Assembly: GCA_964423575.1 (NCBI GenBank)
Contig: CAYRFF010000013.1
Coordinates: forward strand, 1-64,000
Length of the DNA: 64,000 nucleotides
Direction of reading: 5' to 3'
Origin: CAYRFF01 sp964423575
GTDB lineage: Bacteria > Bacteroidota > Bacteroidia > Chitinophagales > Saprospiraceae
Shown piece by piece: positions 17,985-28,300 of this stretch. The translations under genes were made by a program, and so were the position numbers. How positions within the stretch are numbered: the stretch's first letter is position 1; the number at the start of each line of letters is the position of its first letter. The notes under the pieces were generated by a model, which ran no database searches, had not been told where the DNA came from, and was given only the letters and a program-made list of their open reading frames with translations.

Positions 17985-18891
17985 AAACTGGACTGAAAAT
18001 CACAAGGCCGGATTCGTTAACATTATTGGTCCACCCAATGTCGGCAAGTCCACTTTTGTAAATAATTTTACGGAGGTTAAACTCAATATTATAACTTCCA
18101 AGCCACAGACGACAAGACATCGTATTCTTGCCATCCTCAATGAGGACGAGTATCAGATGATTCTATCCGACAGCCCCGGGCTTTTAGAGAACCCGCATTA
18201 TGCAATGCACGACAAGATGAATGAATTTGCATGGGCCGGGATCGAAGATGCGGACATATTGCTATATTTTGTCGATGTATGGCAGGAGCCCGAGCTTCCG
18301 CAAATACATGCAGACAAACTCAAAAATGTAGATGGTAAAGTCTATTTTATTCTGAATAAAATAGACCAGAAAATACCCGAAGAGGTAGAAGAAATTTTCA
18401 CAAACTGGATAGAATTATACCCCTTTGACAGGCAATTTGCCATAAGTGCAATGAATGCTACCGGAACCGAAGAGGTTTTCAAGGCTATCATCGAAGACCT
18501 GCCCGTTCACCCTCCCTATTATCCCAAGGACCAATTAACGGACAAGTCAGAACGGTTCATCGTATCAGAAATTATCAGAGAGAAAATTCTGGACCTATAC
18601 CGCAAAGAGATTCCTTATGCAGCTGAGGTAGACGTACATTGGTACAGGCAAGATACGAGCCACGACCCACCTATTTTAAACATCGGCGCTGATATCTATG
18701 TAGAACGCGATACACAGAAAGGAATTATGGTAGGAAAAGGTGGATCAATGATTAATAAGCTCGGAAGGCTTGCCCGACAGGAAATCGAGGAAATGGTCGG
18801 TCAACAAGTCTACCTGGAAATCCGTGTAAAAGTAAGAAAAGACTGGCGCCAAAACGAGGCAGATCTCAGACGCTTTGGCTACGAACTATAG
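17977..18891 (+). CDS. era: GTPase Era
   Basis: 304 residues. G1 motif GPPNVGKST at about 18-26, switch region with PQTTRHR, G3 DSPG at about 65-68, G4 NKID at about 127-130, followed by a C-terminal KH RNA-binding domain (GIMVGKGGSMINKLG). Era binds the 3' end of 16S rRNA and helps mature the 30S subunit. The start overlaps the upstream acidic protein by 8 bases. Der, another ribosome-assembly GTPase, follows about 100 bases downstream with its own -7 box, so the pair is adjacent but perhaps not strictly one transcript. Length and motifs are normal. Confidence 0.97.
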   Translation: MIENWTENHKAGFVNIIGPPNVGKSTFVNNFTEVKLNIITSKPQTTRHRILAILNEDEYQMILSDSPGLLENPHYAMHDKMNEFAWAGIEDADILLYFVDVWQEPELPQIHADKLKNVDGKVYFILNKIDQKIPEEVEEIFTNWIELYPFDRQFAISAMNATGTEEVFKAIIEDLPVHPPYYPKDQLTDKSERFIVSEIIREKILDLYRKEIPYAAEVDVHWYRQDTSHDPPILNIGADIYVERDTQKGIMVGKGGSMINKLGRLARQEIEEMVGQQVYLEIRVKVRKDWRQNEADLRRFGYEL

Positions 18892-18962
18892 CAATTGCAG
18901 AGTATTACTGCATACAAATTCCGAAAAACTATCCTCAATGCATTCAAGCGATAAAGAATTCT

Positions 18963-18970
18963 TATCTTTG
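18963..18970 (+). promoter_or_regulatory. -7 box upstream of der
   Basis: TATCTTTG fits TAnnTTTG and lies 23 bases before the der start codon. No TTG at the usual -33 spacing is seen, so this is a partial match. Confidence 0.4.
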
Positions 18971-18993
18971 CACTTCAAATTATCCGATTATCT

Positions 18994-20295
18994 ATGAATA
19001 ATCTCGTTGCTATAGTAGGGCGTCCCAACGTCGGAAAGTCGACTTTTTTCAATCGCATGATAGGAAAGAGGAAGGCTATTATTGATGATGTCAGTGGTGT
19101 AACCCGTGATCGCATATACGGAGTAAGCCATTGGAATGGCAAAGGATTCAATATCGTAGATACCGGAGGCTACGTAAAACACACTGACGACGTCTTTGAA
19201 AAGGCAATAAAAGATCAGGTATATATTGCCATTGAAGAGGCCGACATTATCGTCTTCATGGTAGATGTAAAAACCGGAATTACAGATCTGGATCAGGAAG
19301 TCGCCAAAATTCTCCGTCCTGTCGATAAACCCGTTTTCCTCGTTGTAAACAAGGTTGACAATTATGAACGGGAATTAATGGCAAGTGAATTTTGGAACCT
19401 GGGATTTGAAAATACATTTTTTGTTTCTTCCATTTCAGGTTCTGGCACCGGGGATCTGCTCGATGCTATCAGTGAGCATCTTGTAGATAAGGAAGTCCTG
19501 GAGTCGGATTTGCCAAAATTTGCGATTATAGGACAACCCAATGTCGGTAAATCTTCCTTTATCAATGCTCTCGTAGGAGAGGACAGGAATATAGTCACCG
19601 ATATAGCGGGAACTACAAGGGATAGTATAGATACCATTTACAATAAATTTGGGAAGGAACTCCTTCTCATCGATACTGCGGGAATACGTCGAAAAAGCAG
19701 AGTTAAAGAGGATCTCGAATTTTACTCCGTGATGCGTGCGATAAATGCACTTGAACGGGCAGATGTCTGTATGCTGATGATTGATGCTACAGATCAGGTT
19801 GAATCTCAAGATCTCAGCATTCTAGAACTAGCGCGCAGCCGAGGAAAGGGAGTTGTCATCCTTATCAATAAATGGGACCTTATTGAAAAAGACACCAACC
19901 TCGTTAAGCATTATACGCAGTATATTCATTCACGCACTGCACCATTTACAGATATCCCTATCGTATTTGTTTCGGTTTTGAACAAGCAAAGAATTTTCAA
20001 AGCCCTTGAAGTCGCAATGGAAGTATATGAAAACAGACTTCGCAAGATATCGACATCTAAGCTCAACGAAATAATGCTTAAGGAAATTGAGAAGAACAGA
20101 CCGCCGGCAATTAAGGGTAGACACGTAAAAATCAAATATGTGACTCAATTGCCTTTGCATTATCCTGCATTTGCCTTTTTCTGCAATTTCCCCCAGTACG
20201 TTAAGAACGATTACAAGCAATTCTTGGAAAATAAACTTCGCGAACACTTTAATTTTACCGGTGTTCCGATTAAGATATTTATAAGACAAAAATAA
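18994..20295 (+). CDS. der: GTPase Der (EngA), tandem GTPase domains
   Basis: 433 residues with two G domains: GRPNVGKST at about residues 8-16 with DTGG, and GQPNVGKSS at about 180-188 with DTAGIRRK and NKWD, then the KH-like C-terminal domain. Der acts in 50S subunit assembly. The first-domain G4 is NKVD. Length and order of motifs are those of the family. It is followed after 5 bases by rfbC, which starts with GTG, so the two are likely co-transcribed although the functions are unrelated. Confidence 0.97.
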   Translation: MNNLVAIVGRPNVGKSTFFNRMIGKRKAIIDDVSGVTRDRIYGVSHWNGKGFNIVDTGGYVKHTDDVFEKAIKDQVYIAIEEADIIVFMVDVKTGITDLDQEVAKILRPVDKPVFLVVNKVDNYERELMASEFWNLGFENTFFVSSISGSGTGDLLDAISEHLVDKEVLESDLPKFAIIGQPNVGKSSFINALVGEDRNIVTDIAGTTRDSIDTIYNKFGKELLLIDTAGIRRKSRVKEDLEFYSVMRAINALERADVCMLMIDATDQVESQDLSILELARSRGKGVVILINKWDLIEKDTNLVKHYTQYIHSRTAPFTDIPIVFVSVLNKQRIFKALEVAMEVYENRLRKISTSKLNEIMLKEIEKNRPPAIKGRHVKIKYVTQLPLHYPAFAFFCNFPQYVKNDYKQFLENKLREHFNFTGVPIKIFIRQK

Positions 20296-20300
20296 ATCCG

Positions 20301-20849
20301 GTGAAAATCACAGAACTTCTTACAGACGTTTATCTGATTGAACCTGAAATCTTCCGGGACGAAAGAGGCTATTTCATGGAATCTTTCAACCAGAAAAATT
20401 GGGAAGAATCCGGCTTTTCCAATCAATGGGTGCAGGATAATGAAGCCATGAGCAGCTATGGTGTTCTGCGCGGCCTACATTATCAGAGAGGAGAATTTGC
20501 GCAAGCTAAGCTCGTCAGGGCAATTCTAGGAACCATTTATGACGTAGTCGTTGACCTAAGGCCGGACTCGCCAACCTTCAAGCAATCAATCGGAGTGGAA
20601 CTGAGTGCAGAAAACAAGAAGCAACTCTATGTTCCGAGGGGATTTGCACATGGTTATGTCGTTCTCTCCGGGAAAGCAATATTTGCATACAAATGCGATA
20701 ATTTCTACCACAAAGAAGCCGAAGCAGGACTGCGATATGACGACCCCGCCCTCAATATCTCATGGCCGGTAGCAAGCAAGGATATTCAGCTATCCGAAAA
20801 AGATAAGAACTGGCCTTCCTTAGAAAATTATATGCCCGTAAATCTTTAA
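20301..20849 (+). CDS. rfbC: dTDP-4-dehydrorhamnose 3,5-epimerase
   Basis: 182 residues with the RmlC cupin pattern: an N-terminal DERGYFMES segment, GLHYQ containing the catalytic-type His, VDLRPDSPTF, and VPRGFAHGYVVLS. It epimerises dTDP-4-keto-6-deoxyglucose at C3 and C5 in dTDP-L-rhamnose synthesis. The start is GTG, chosen because it is 5 bases after der and gives the usual N-terminus. rfbD follows after 2 bases. The first two pathway genes (rfbA, rfbB) are not in the window. Confidence 0.95.
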   Translation: MKITELLTDVYLIEPEIFRDERGYFMESFNQKNWEESGFSNQWVQDNEAMSSYGVLRGLHYQRGEFAQAKLVRAILGTIYDVVVDLRPDSPTFKQSIGVELSAENKKQLYVPRGFAHGYVVLSGKAIFAYKCDNFYHKEAEAGLRYDDPALNISWPVASKDIQLSEKDKNWPSLENYMPVNL

Positions 20850-20851
20850 AA

Positions 20852-21733
20852 ATGAAAAAGATAAAGCTGTTAATCAATGGTGGGACAGGGCAACTAGGGC
20901 AATCTTTTCAAGCTGTCGCAAATGAATTTCCGGACTTCATACTCATCTGTCCTTCCCGTCAAGAGCACGACATTACGGATGCACCCGATATCGTCGGATA
21001 CCTCAGAGAAGTCAAGCCCGATTATTACATCAATACAGCAGCTTATACAGAGGTTGATAAGGCAGAAACCGAAAAAGAAATTGCTTTCAGAGTTAATGTC
21101 AATGGTGTAAAAAACACGGCAACCGCGTGCAAGGAGCTAAACATTCCTTATATACATTTCAGTTCTGATTACGTTTATAATAATGATGTCAACAGGTTGT
21201 TACTTGAATCGGATTCATTGAATCCAGCGGGTTATTACGCCTTTACCAAACGGGAAAGTGAAAAAGTGCTGACGGAATTGGGTTTAGCTCATTTAACTTT
21301 TCGCGTTTCCTGGCTATATAGTCCCTACAGGAAGAACTTTGTAAAGACTATGTACAACTTAATGCAGAAAAATGATGCTGTAAATGTTGTGAATGATCAG
21401 ATCGGCAGTCCTTGCAACACAGTAGATCTAGCAAGAGATATTCTTAATATTCTGCAACGAGATAGCACCGAGAAGGACCTTATTCAAAGGAATAGCGGCA
21501 TATACAATTATACCCAACTAGGTACTGCAAGCTGGTATGACATCGTTATAGAAATGAAAGAAATTTTAAACCTCGACACAGAGGTCAATGCAGTAGATAC
21601 CGATTTCTTTCCTCGACCGGTAAAACGTCCCGCTTTCAGCCTGATGAATCTGAGCAAAGTACAGGATACATTTGGAATAAAGCTGCGTCACTGGAAAGAA
21701 GCACTGAGAGACTGTCTCAAAGAAATTGCATAA
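20852..21733 (+). CDS. rfbD: dTDP-4-dehydrorhamnose reductase
   Basis: 293 residues, short-chain dehydrogenase fold. The nucleotide-binding loop is NGGTGQLGQ near the N-terminus; the active site has the Y-x-x-x-K arrangement in YAFTKRE, preceded by FSSDYVY. It reduces dTDP-4-keto-L-rhamnose to dTDP-L-rhamnose with NAD(P)H. It is 2 bases after rfbC, forming an epimerase-reductase pair that completes rhamnose donor synthesis for surface polysaccharide. The reading frame is intact and of usual length. Confidence 0.94.
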   Translation: MKKIKLLINGGTGQLGQSFQAVANEFPDFILICPSRQEHDITDAPDIVGYLREVKPDYYINTAAYTEVDKAETEKEIAFRVNVNGVKNTATACKELNIPYIHFSSDYVYNNDVNRLLLESDSLNPAGYYAFTKRESEKVLTELGLAHLTFRVSWLYSPYRKNFVKTMYNLMQKNDAVNVVNDQIGSPCNTVDLARDILNILQRDSTEKDLIQRNSGIYNYTQLGTASWYDIVIEMKEILNLDTEVNAVDTDFFPRPVKRPAFSLMNLSKVQDTFGIKLRHWKEALRDCLKEIA

Positions 21734-21815
21734 ACAATACAAGGATTTTCAAGCTTATTTATAAAGCAGTAATTAATTCCTTAAATTGGCAGTAATAAAA
21801 TCCGGGATTCAGAAA

Positions 21816-24575
21816 ATGCTGAAGGTACAAAGACATATTACAAGATTTATTTTCAGAATTGCACTATCCCTGTTCTTCTCCCTCTTCTTTTTAACAGTTA
21901 TTAATGCAACGCATAACAGAGCCGGAGAAATCCGCATTGAACAGATCGGCCCACTGACAATCCGCGCCACCGTTGTAACATATACGCGCGCCAGCTCTGT
22001 AGATGCAGATCGAGACAGTCTTACGATAAACTGGGGAGACGGAACGACATCTACCGTAAGCAGAAACAACGGCTTCGGAGGCGGAGAAATCCTCGGGAAT
22101 GACATCAAATACAACACCTATACGGGTGACCATACATACTCAGGTCGTGGCACATATACTATTTCCATGACCGACCCCAATCGTATTGCGGGTATTTTAA
22201 ATGTGGATCCTCCGCATAGTGTCGAAATACCCTTTCACTTACAGACTGTTTTTACTTTACTTAACACACAATTTGAAGGATATAACAATAGTGTGATACT
22301 GTTGCAACCACCGATTGACGTCGCCTGTGTAGGACAACGATTTATTCATATCCCGAGCGCCTATGATCCGGACGGAGACAGTATTGCTTATGAACTTACA
22401 ATTCCCATGATGGCACCGGGAACTATTGTACCCAACTATAGTCTGCCCAATCAGATAAGACCGGGAGCAGATAATGTGATTTCTTTTAATGAAATAACCG
22501 GGGAATTTATCTGGGATTCACCTCAAGTCGCAGGCGAATACAATATTGCTTTCTACATTAAAGAATACAGGGATGGCAAATTAATCACCAAAACAATGCG
22601 TGATATGCAGATTCTGGTAGAAAAATGTGATAACCGCCCACCTGAGTTTCAATTGCCGGAAGAAATCTGTGTCTTCGCAGGTGAAGTAATAGAAGTTCCC
22701 ATTACAGTAACGGACCCTGACATTCCTAATCAGCTGGTAAAACTGATGGTGTCAGGTGGTCCTATGGAACGAGGAGCTACACTGGACGTGGATGATCAAT
22801 ACCACAGTCAGCCACTCCATGCAACTTTCCGATGGGCAACGAGCTGTAATGATATCTCCAGACAATATTATTCACTCGTCGTTAAAGCAGAAGATAACGG
22901 TATATACTCCGGTGCAGGAGGAAGAGAACCAAGAGGATTATCTACGCTGAAAATACTACGCATAAAGGTAATCGGACCACCACCGGAAAATGAGGATATT
23001 GAAGTCGTACAAAATGCCGTTAAGCTGAGCTGGGATTCACCTTATAGTTGTGAGATTACTGAAAATCAATATTTCAAAGGTTTCACTATATGGAGAAGTG
23101 AAGGCTCGCGGCATTTGACAATTGATACTTGTAATTTTATTGCGGAGTCGATGGGATATGAACCCATTGCCTTTAATATCAGGGCTAAGGAAGGTAATCG
23201 CTATACTTATACAGATCAGGCAACTAATCCAGGTAACACATACTGTTACCGGATAACGGCAGAGTTTTCCCTGATGACTCCATCAGGAAATCCATATAAC
23301 ATCGTCGAAAGCCTTCCTACCGAGGAGTTATGTATAGTTCTCAATCGCGATTTGCCGGCATTACAGAATGTAAGTATTATCAACACTGATGACAACGATG
23401 GGGAAGTATATCTACGCTGGCTCAAGCCGGACCCTGAAACCCTGGATACAATCTTAAACCGGGGGCCTTATGCCTTTAGCGTCCAAAGAAGCCCAGGAGT
23501 AGCAACAGACAATTTTGTAGATGTGCCGGGAAGCCTTACTGCATTTAATGATTTCATTTCACTTACAGATACGACATTCGTTGATAAAGGGATCAATACT
23601 GTAGAACAGGGCTATACTTATAGAATTGCCTTATACACTGAGGGTAAAGACGACATTCCCTACGGTTATAGTGCACCTGCAACCTCTGTCTTTGCAGAAG
23701 TTCATTCTACAGACAGGACAAATATTCTTTTCTGGAAAGAAGTAGTTCCCTGGTATAATTTTGAATACAAAATTTATAAACGCAACGATAGCAGCGGAGA
23801 ATATGAACTTATAGATTCAACGAGAGAAAGAACTTATACAGATACCAATCTTTTAAATGATCATGAGTACTGCTATTATATAGAAACAAAGGGGAGTTAT
23901 GGTGTACCCACGCTACAAGATACACTTTTCAATCTCTCACAAATAAGATGCGGCACTCCTATTGACACAATTTCACCTTGCCCGCCGGAATTTGTGATTA
24001 ATAATGTATGCAATACTGAATCCGGTTTTTCCTACGAAGATCTGTTTAATGAAATAGCATGGGAATTTACGAGTTCTTGCCAACGAGCTCCTGACATCGC
24101 CTACATCAGGATCTATTTCAAGGTAGACTCTACAGGAAGTCATAATCTGATTGCAGAAGTCCCTGTGGATGATATGAAGTTCCGTCATGCACCAGGTAAA
24201 GGATTAGACGGTTGTTATTCAATATCAGCGGTAGATTTCAGTGGAAATGAAAGTAAACTCAGAGATTTTATCTGTGCAAAAAATTGTCCTTTTTATTCTC
24301 TGCCCAATACTTTCACGCCTAATGGCGATGGTTACAACGATGTTTTCAAGCCGAGGAAAAGCAGATTTATAGAAAGAATTAATTTTAAAGTATACAATCG
24401 CTGGGGCAATCATGTCTTCAGCACTACCGAGCCGGAAATCAACTGGGATGGAAGGAATTTCTCCGGTGAACTTGTTAGCCCCGGTACGTATTACTATATC
24501 TGTGACGTTTATCAATTTGGGATCCCCGATCAGCCTCTAAGCAGCCTGAAAGGGTATATAGAAATTATTTACTGA
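21816..24575 (+). CDS. Secreted protein with T9SS type B (CHU_C) sorting domain
   Basis: About 919 residues from the ATG at 21816; a TTG 30 bases upstream also gives an open frame, but the ATG leads directly into a signal peptide (basic start then a long hydrophobic core, ending near NATHNRAGE). A PKD-like segment with NWGDGTTSTVS lies near residues 60-80, followed by cadherin-like and fibronectin-like beta repeats. The C-terminus (about the last 95 residues) has PNTFTPNGDGYNDVF and YNRWGNHVF, the hallmark of the gliding motility-associated, T9SS type B sorting domain, which directs outer-membrane translocation and surface attachment. Function beyond this is unknown. Its stop overlaps the ribE start (TGATG). 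Confidence 0.88.
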   Translation: MLKVQRHITRFIFRIALSLFFSLFFLTVINATHNRAGEIRIEQIGPLTIRATVVTYTRASSVDADRDSLTINWGDGTTSTVSRNNGFGGGEILGNDIKYNTYTGDHTYSGRGTYTISMTDPNRIAGILNVDPPHSVEIPFHLQTVFTLLNTQFEGYNNSVILLQPPIDVACVGQRFIHIPSAYDPDGDSIAYELTIPMMAPGTIVPNYSLPNQIRPGADNVISFNEITGEFIWDSPQVAGEYNIAFYIKEYRDGKLITKTMRDMQILVEKCDNRPPEFQLPEEICVFAGEVIEVPITVTDPDIPNQLVKLMVSGGPMERGATLDVDDQYHSQPLHATFRWATSCNDISRQYYSLVVKAEDNGIYSGAGGREPRGLSTLKILRIKVIGPPPENEDIEVVQNAVKLSWDSPYSCEITENQYFKGFTIWRSEGSRHLTIDTCNFIAESMGYEPIAFNIRAKEGNRYTYTDQATNPGNTYCYRITAEFSLMTPSGNPYNIVESLPTEELCIVLNRDLPALQNVSIINTDDNDGEVYLRWLKPDPETLDTILNRGPYAFSVQRSPGVATDNFVDVPGSLTAFNDFISLTDTTFVDKGINTVEQGYTYRIALYTEGKDDIPYGYSAPATSVFAEVHSTDRTNILFWKEVVPWYNFEYKIYKRNDSSGEYELIDSTRERTYTDTNLLNDHEYCYYIETKGSYGVPTLQDTLFNLSQIRCGTPIDTISPCPPEFVINNVCNTESGFSYEDLFNEIAWEFTSSCQRAPDIAYIRIYFKVDSTGSHNLIAEVPVDDMKFRHAPGKGLDGCYSISAVDFSGNESKLRDFICAKNCPFYSLPNTFTPNGDGYNDVFKPRKSRFIERINFKVYNRWGNHVFSTTEPEINWDGRNFSGELVSPGTYYYICDVYQFGIPDQPLSSLKGYIEIIY

Positions 24576-25174
24576 TGTTTACAGGACTTATAGAAACTAC
24601 CGGCATTGTGCGGGAAATCACCACGCAAGGCGCCAATAAAACTTTTCTTATCGAGAGCAATATCAGCTCTGAACTCACTGTCGACCAGTCGGTCAGCCAT
24701 AATGGCGTATGCCTTACGGTTACAGCAGTTAAAGGTAATATTCATACGGTTACGGCAATCAATGAAACCTTAATCCGGAGTACTCTGGGAGACTTAAAGG
24801 AAGGTTACGAAGTTAATATTGAGCGTTGTCTCCTTCCGACTCAGCGTCTGGACGGACATATCGTACAGGGACATGTTGACGGAATGGGCAAGATTATAAA
24901 GATTGAGGATGCCGCTGGCAGTATGGTGTACACTATAGAAATAGATGAGAAATATGCACATCTGATTATTGAAAAGGGTTCTATTGCGGTCGACGGCGTA
25001 AGTCTCACTATTGTCTCAGTCGGACCAAATTTCTTTTCGGTGGCAATTATCCCACATACTTCAAGCGTGACAATCTTTAAGCATTACGAAGAAGGGAGTT
25101 ACGTAAATTTAGAATTTGATATTGTCGGGAAGTATCTCAGTCGATACAAGGAAATATTCACGGACAGAGCTTAA
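24575..25174 (+). CDS. ribE: Riboflavin synthase, alpha chain
   Basis: 199 residues made of two lumazine-binding repeats. It begins with MFTGLIETTG, and the second repeat includes GHIVQGHVDGMGK, both typical of the family. The enzyme converts two molecules of 6,7-dimethyl-8-ribityllumazine to riboflavin and one of the ribitylamino-uracil precursor. The ATG shares a base with the TGA of the upstream surface protein gene, so it is probably translated from the same message, an odd pairing with no obvious functional link. No other rib gene is nearby. Confidence 0.95.
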   Translation: MFTGLIETTGIVREITTQGANKTFLIESNISSELTVDQSVSHNGVCLTVTAVKGNIHTVTAINETLIRSTLGDLKEGYEVNIERCLLPTQRLDGHIVQGHVDGMGKIIKIEDAAGSMVYTIEIDEKYAHLIIEKGSIAVDGVSLTIVSVGPNFFSVAIIPHTSSVTIFKHYEEGSYVNLEFDIVGKYLSRYKEIFTDRA

Positions 25175-25270
25175 TTTCACAATTTAGCTGACTTATTCCG
25201 GTAATCTTATCAACTGCCTTTCGGCAAATTTTCAATTCTGTTAAATTGCTTACAAGCGGCCTAAAAAAGA

Positions 25271-25313
25271 AATACTCAAATGACATTCGTTTCCGATGAG
25301 CCATTTGAGTATT
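25271..25313. terminator. Bidirectional terminator between ribE and rpoC
   Basis: AATACTCAAATG (25271-25282) pairs perfectly with CATTTGAGTATT (25302-25313). On the minus strand the stem is followed by TCTTTTTT, so it can back up the end of the rpoC transcript; on the plus strand it can stop ribE. Confidence 0.65.
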
Positions 25314-25352
25314 GTTCTTCTATATATTTGCGAAAGCTTACAAATAAATCAA

Positions 25353-25368
25353 GCGCCCCGAAGGGCAC
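25353..25368 (-). terminator. UUCG-loop hairpin directly after rpoC
   Basis: On the minus strand GUGCCC-UUCG-GGGCGC forms a six-pair stem (one G-U) with a stable UUCG tetraloop, 15 bases after the rpoC stop, followed by a T-rich run (TTGATTTATTTG). Likely the first terminator of the long transcription unit. Confidence 0.65.
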
Positions 25369-25383
25369 CTGATTATCTATATA

Positions 25384-28300
25384 TTATTCTGCAGCTTCCT
25401 CTTCATCATCTACATAAACCGCAGCTTCCAGTTCATCCTTAGGAGCAACTATAAGATCTCTGTACTTTCTCATTCCCGTACCTGCAGGAATCTGCTTTCC
25501 TACAATTACGTTTTCCTTCAATCCGATAAGATCATCTCTCTTCGCACCGATAGCGGCGGTTGAAAGAACCTTAGTCGTTTCCTGGAAGGAAGCAGCTGAA
25601 ATCCAGCTAGCAGTACCCAGAGAAGCTCTAGTAATCCCTTGTAGGACCGGCTTGGAAATTGATGGTTCAGCATCTCTTGCCTCAATCAATTCCTTATCCT
25701 GCCTTCTGAGGAAAGAGTTTTCTTCTCTCAACTGTCTTACAGAAATAATCTGTCCAGGATAGAATTCTTCTGAATCACCTGCACTGGTTATAACCTTCTT
25801 ATCCCAGATCCACGTATTAGCTTCAAGGAATTCTGCACGATCGATGATTTCATTTTCCAGCAGATTGGTATCTCCCGGATCAAGTACCTGTACTCTTGCA
25901 AGCATCTGCCCGATAATCACCTCGATATGCTTATCGTTAATCGTAATACCTTGAGATCTATAGACTTCCTGAACACCATTCAGAAGATAGTTGTAAACAG
26001 CTCTTGGCCCCTCGATATCGAGAATATCAACCGGTGAAATTGCGCCATCAGATAGTGAAGTACCGGCTCTCACAAAGTCCCCTTCCTGCACCAGGAAGTG
26101 TCTTGAAAGACCTATCAGGTATTTCCCTTGCTGACCTGTAACTTCATTCGTAACAAATACCTCTCTGTTACCACGCTTTATCTTACCGTAGGATACAACC
26201 CCATCGATTTCTGATACCGTAGAAGGATTGGATGGATTTCTAGCTTCAAAGAGCTCCGTTACACGAGGAAGACCTCCTGTAATATCCGAAATCTTACCCA
26301 AGCTTCTAGGAATCTTAGCAAGTGTCTGACCCGCTTTAATTTCCTGTCCGTCATCAATGCTGATGTATGAGCCCACCGGCAAGTTATAAGTTCTTTTCAC
26401 CTCTCCATCTTCACTCAGAATCTCAATGCTAGGAATCTTCTTCTTAGCACGCTTAGCCTCAATAATAACCATATCAGCATTACCTGTCTGATCATCTCTT
26501 TCAAGACTATAAGTCACGTGTTCTTCGATATCTCTAAACCTGGCAAGTCCTCCGTACTGGCTGACAATAACAGCGTTAAAGGCATCCCATTCACAGATCA
26601 TATCTCCTCTGGAAATCTCGTCTCCATCAGCAAAGTATAGAGTAGAACCGTAAGGAATATGATGTGTACTCAGCACCTTGTCTTCTTCCTTATCTACAAT
26701 CTTCAATTCTCCCGAACGTGAAAGAACAACGTTGATCTTTTCACCCAGGTGATTCTCTGAAACTGTAGTCTGAATATTATCAAACTCTGCAGTTCCCTTA
26801 TGCTTCGCAATAATTTCTGAAGATGACTTCGCAATCGAAGCAACCCCACCCACGTGGAAGGTTCTCAGAGTCAGCTGCGTTCCCGGCTCACCGATACTCT
26901 GTGCTGCGATAATACCTACTGCATCTCCGATTTCAGCCCTCCGGCCGGTTGCCAGGTTCTTACCATAACAAGTTGCACACACTCCCTGCTTAGTTTCGCA
27001 GGTAAGTACTGAACGTACTTTTACGGTATCAACCTCCGCTGCCTCAATCTTTCTTGCGAGGGCAGTTGTAATATATGATCCACTCGCAACGATAACTTCT
27101 CCTGTATCCGGGTTTACAACCTCGTCTACGATATATCGACCGACAATTCTGTCCTTCAAGGATTGAACAATCTGGTCACCTTCCATCACTGCGCTGATAG
27201 CAACACCGCGTAATGAATTACAGTCTTCTTCGTTGATAACAACATCCTGAGCTACGTCAACCAATCTACGAGTCAGATAACCAGCATCCGCGGTCTTAAG
27301 AGCAGTATCCGCAAGACCTTTTCTCGCACCGTGCGTGGAGATAAAGTAATCCAATACTGACAATCCGTCTTTAAAGTTTGAAAGAATCGGGTTTTCAATA
27401 ATAGCTCCACCGGTATCTCCAGATTTACGTGGCTTAGCCATCAAACCTCTCATACCGCACAACTGCTTAATCTGCTGCTTGGAACCTCTAGCACCTGAGT
27501 GCAACATCATATAAGCGGAGTTAAATCCATTCTTATGATTTGCAAGCTCTTTCATCAGGTTATCCGTAATCATATTATCCGCAAATGTCCATTTGTCGAT
27601 AATCTGATTATATCGCTCATTATTGGTAATAAGACCCATGTTGTAGTTCATCCATACCTCATCAACTTCTGCTTGAGCATTTTCCAGGAACGTCTCTTTC
27701 TTGGATGGATCAATCAAGTCACCGAGGTTAAAGGATAGTCCTCCTCTAAACGCCCAGTAGAATCCTAATTCCTTAATCTGGTCAAGGATATGAGCAGTTC
27801 TTTCAAAGCTCGTCTTCTCAATAAGCTCTCCAATAATGGTCTTCAGAGCTTTCTTAGTAAGCAGTTCGTTGACAAACGGATAATCATCCGGCATAGAGTG
27901 ATTAAAGATTACTCGTCCAACCGTAGTATCAATACGCTTGCTCTCGAGTTCTCCTTCTTCATTTTCTACATTTACTCTCACTTTGATAGCGGCCTGAAGG
28001 TCGATCTTATTCTCATTGAAAGCGATAAGAACTTCTTCTTCAGAATAGAAAGTCATTCCCTCTCCACGTACTTTATGATCATCTGTGGATTTTCTCTCCT
28101 TAGTCAGATAATAAAGTCCGAGAACCATATCCTGAGAAGGCAATGTTATCGGCGAACCATCCTGTGGGTTCAACAAGTTGTGAGATGCAAGCAACAACAC
28201 CTGGGCTTCAAGTATTGAGGCTTGGCTCAACGGTACGTGAACTGCCATCTGGTCACCGTCAAAGTCAGCGTTAAATCCACCACACACAAGCGGGTGTAAC

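Noticed and set aside
25215..25230. Short TGCC-TTTC-GGCA hairpin after ribE
   Set aside because: Only four base pairs; the two larger hairpins further on are better terminators.
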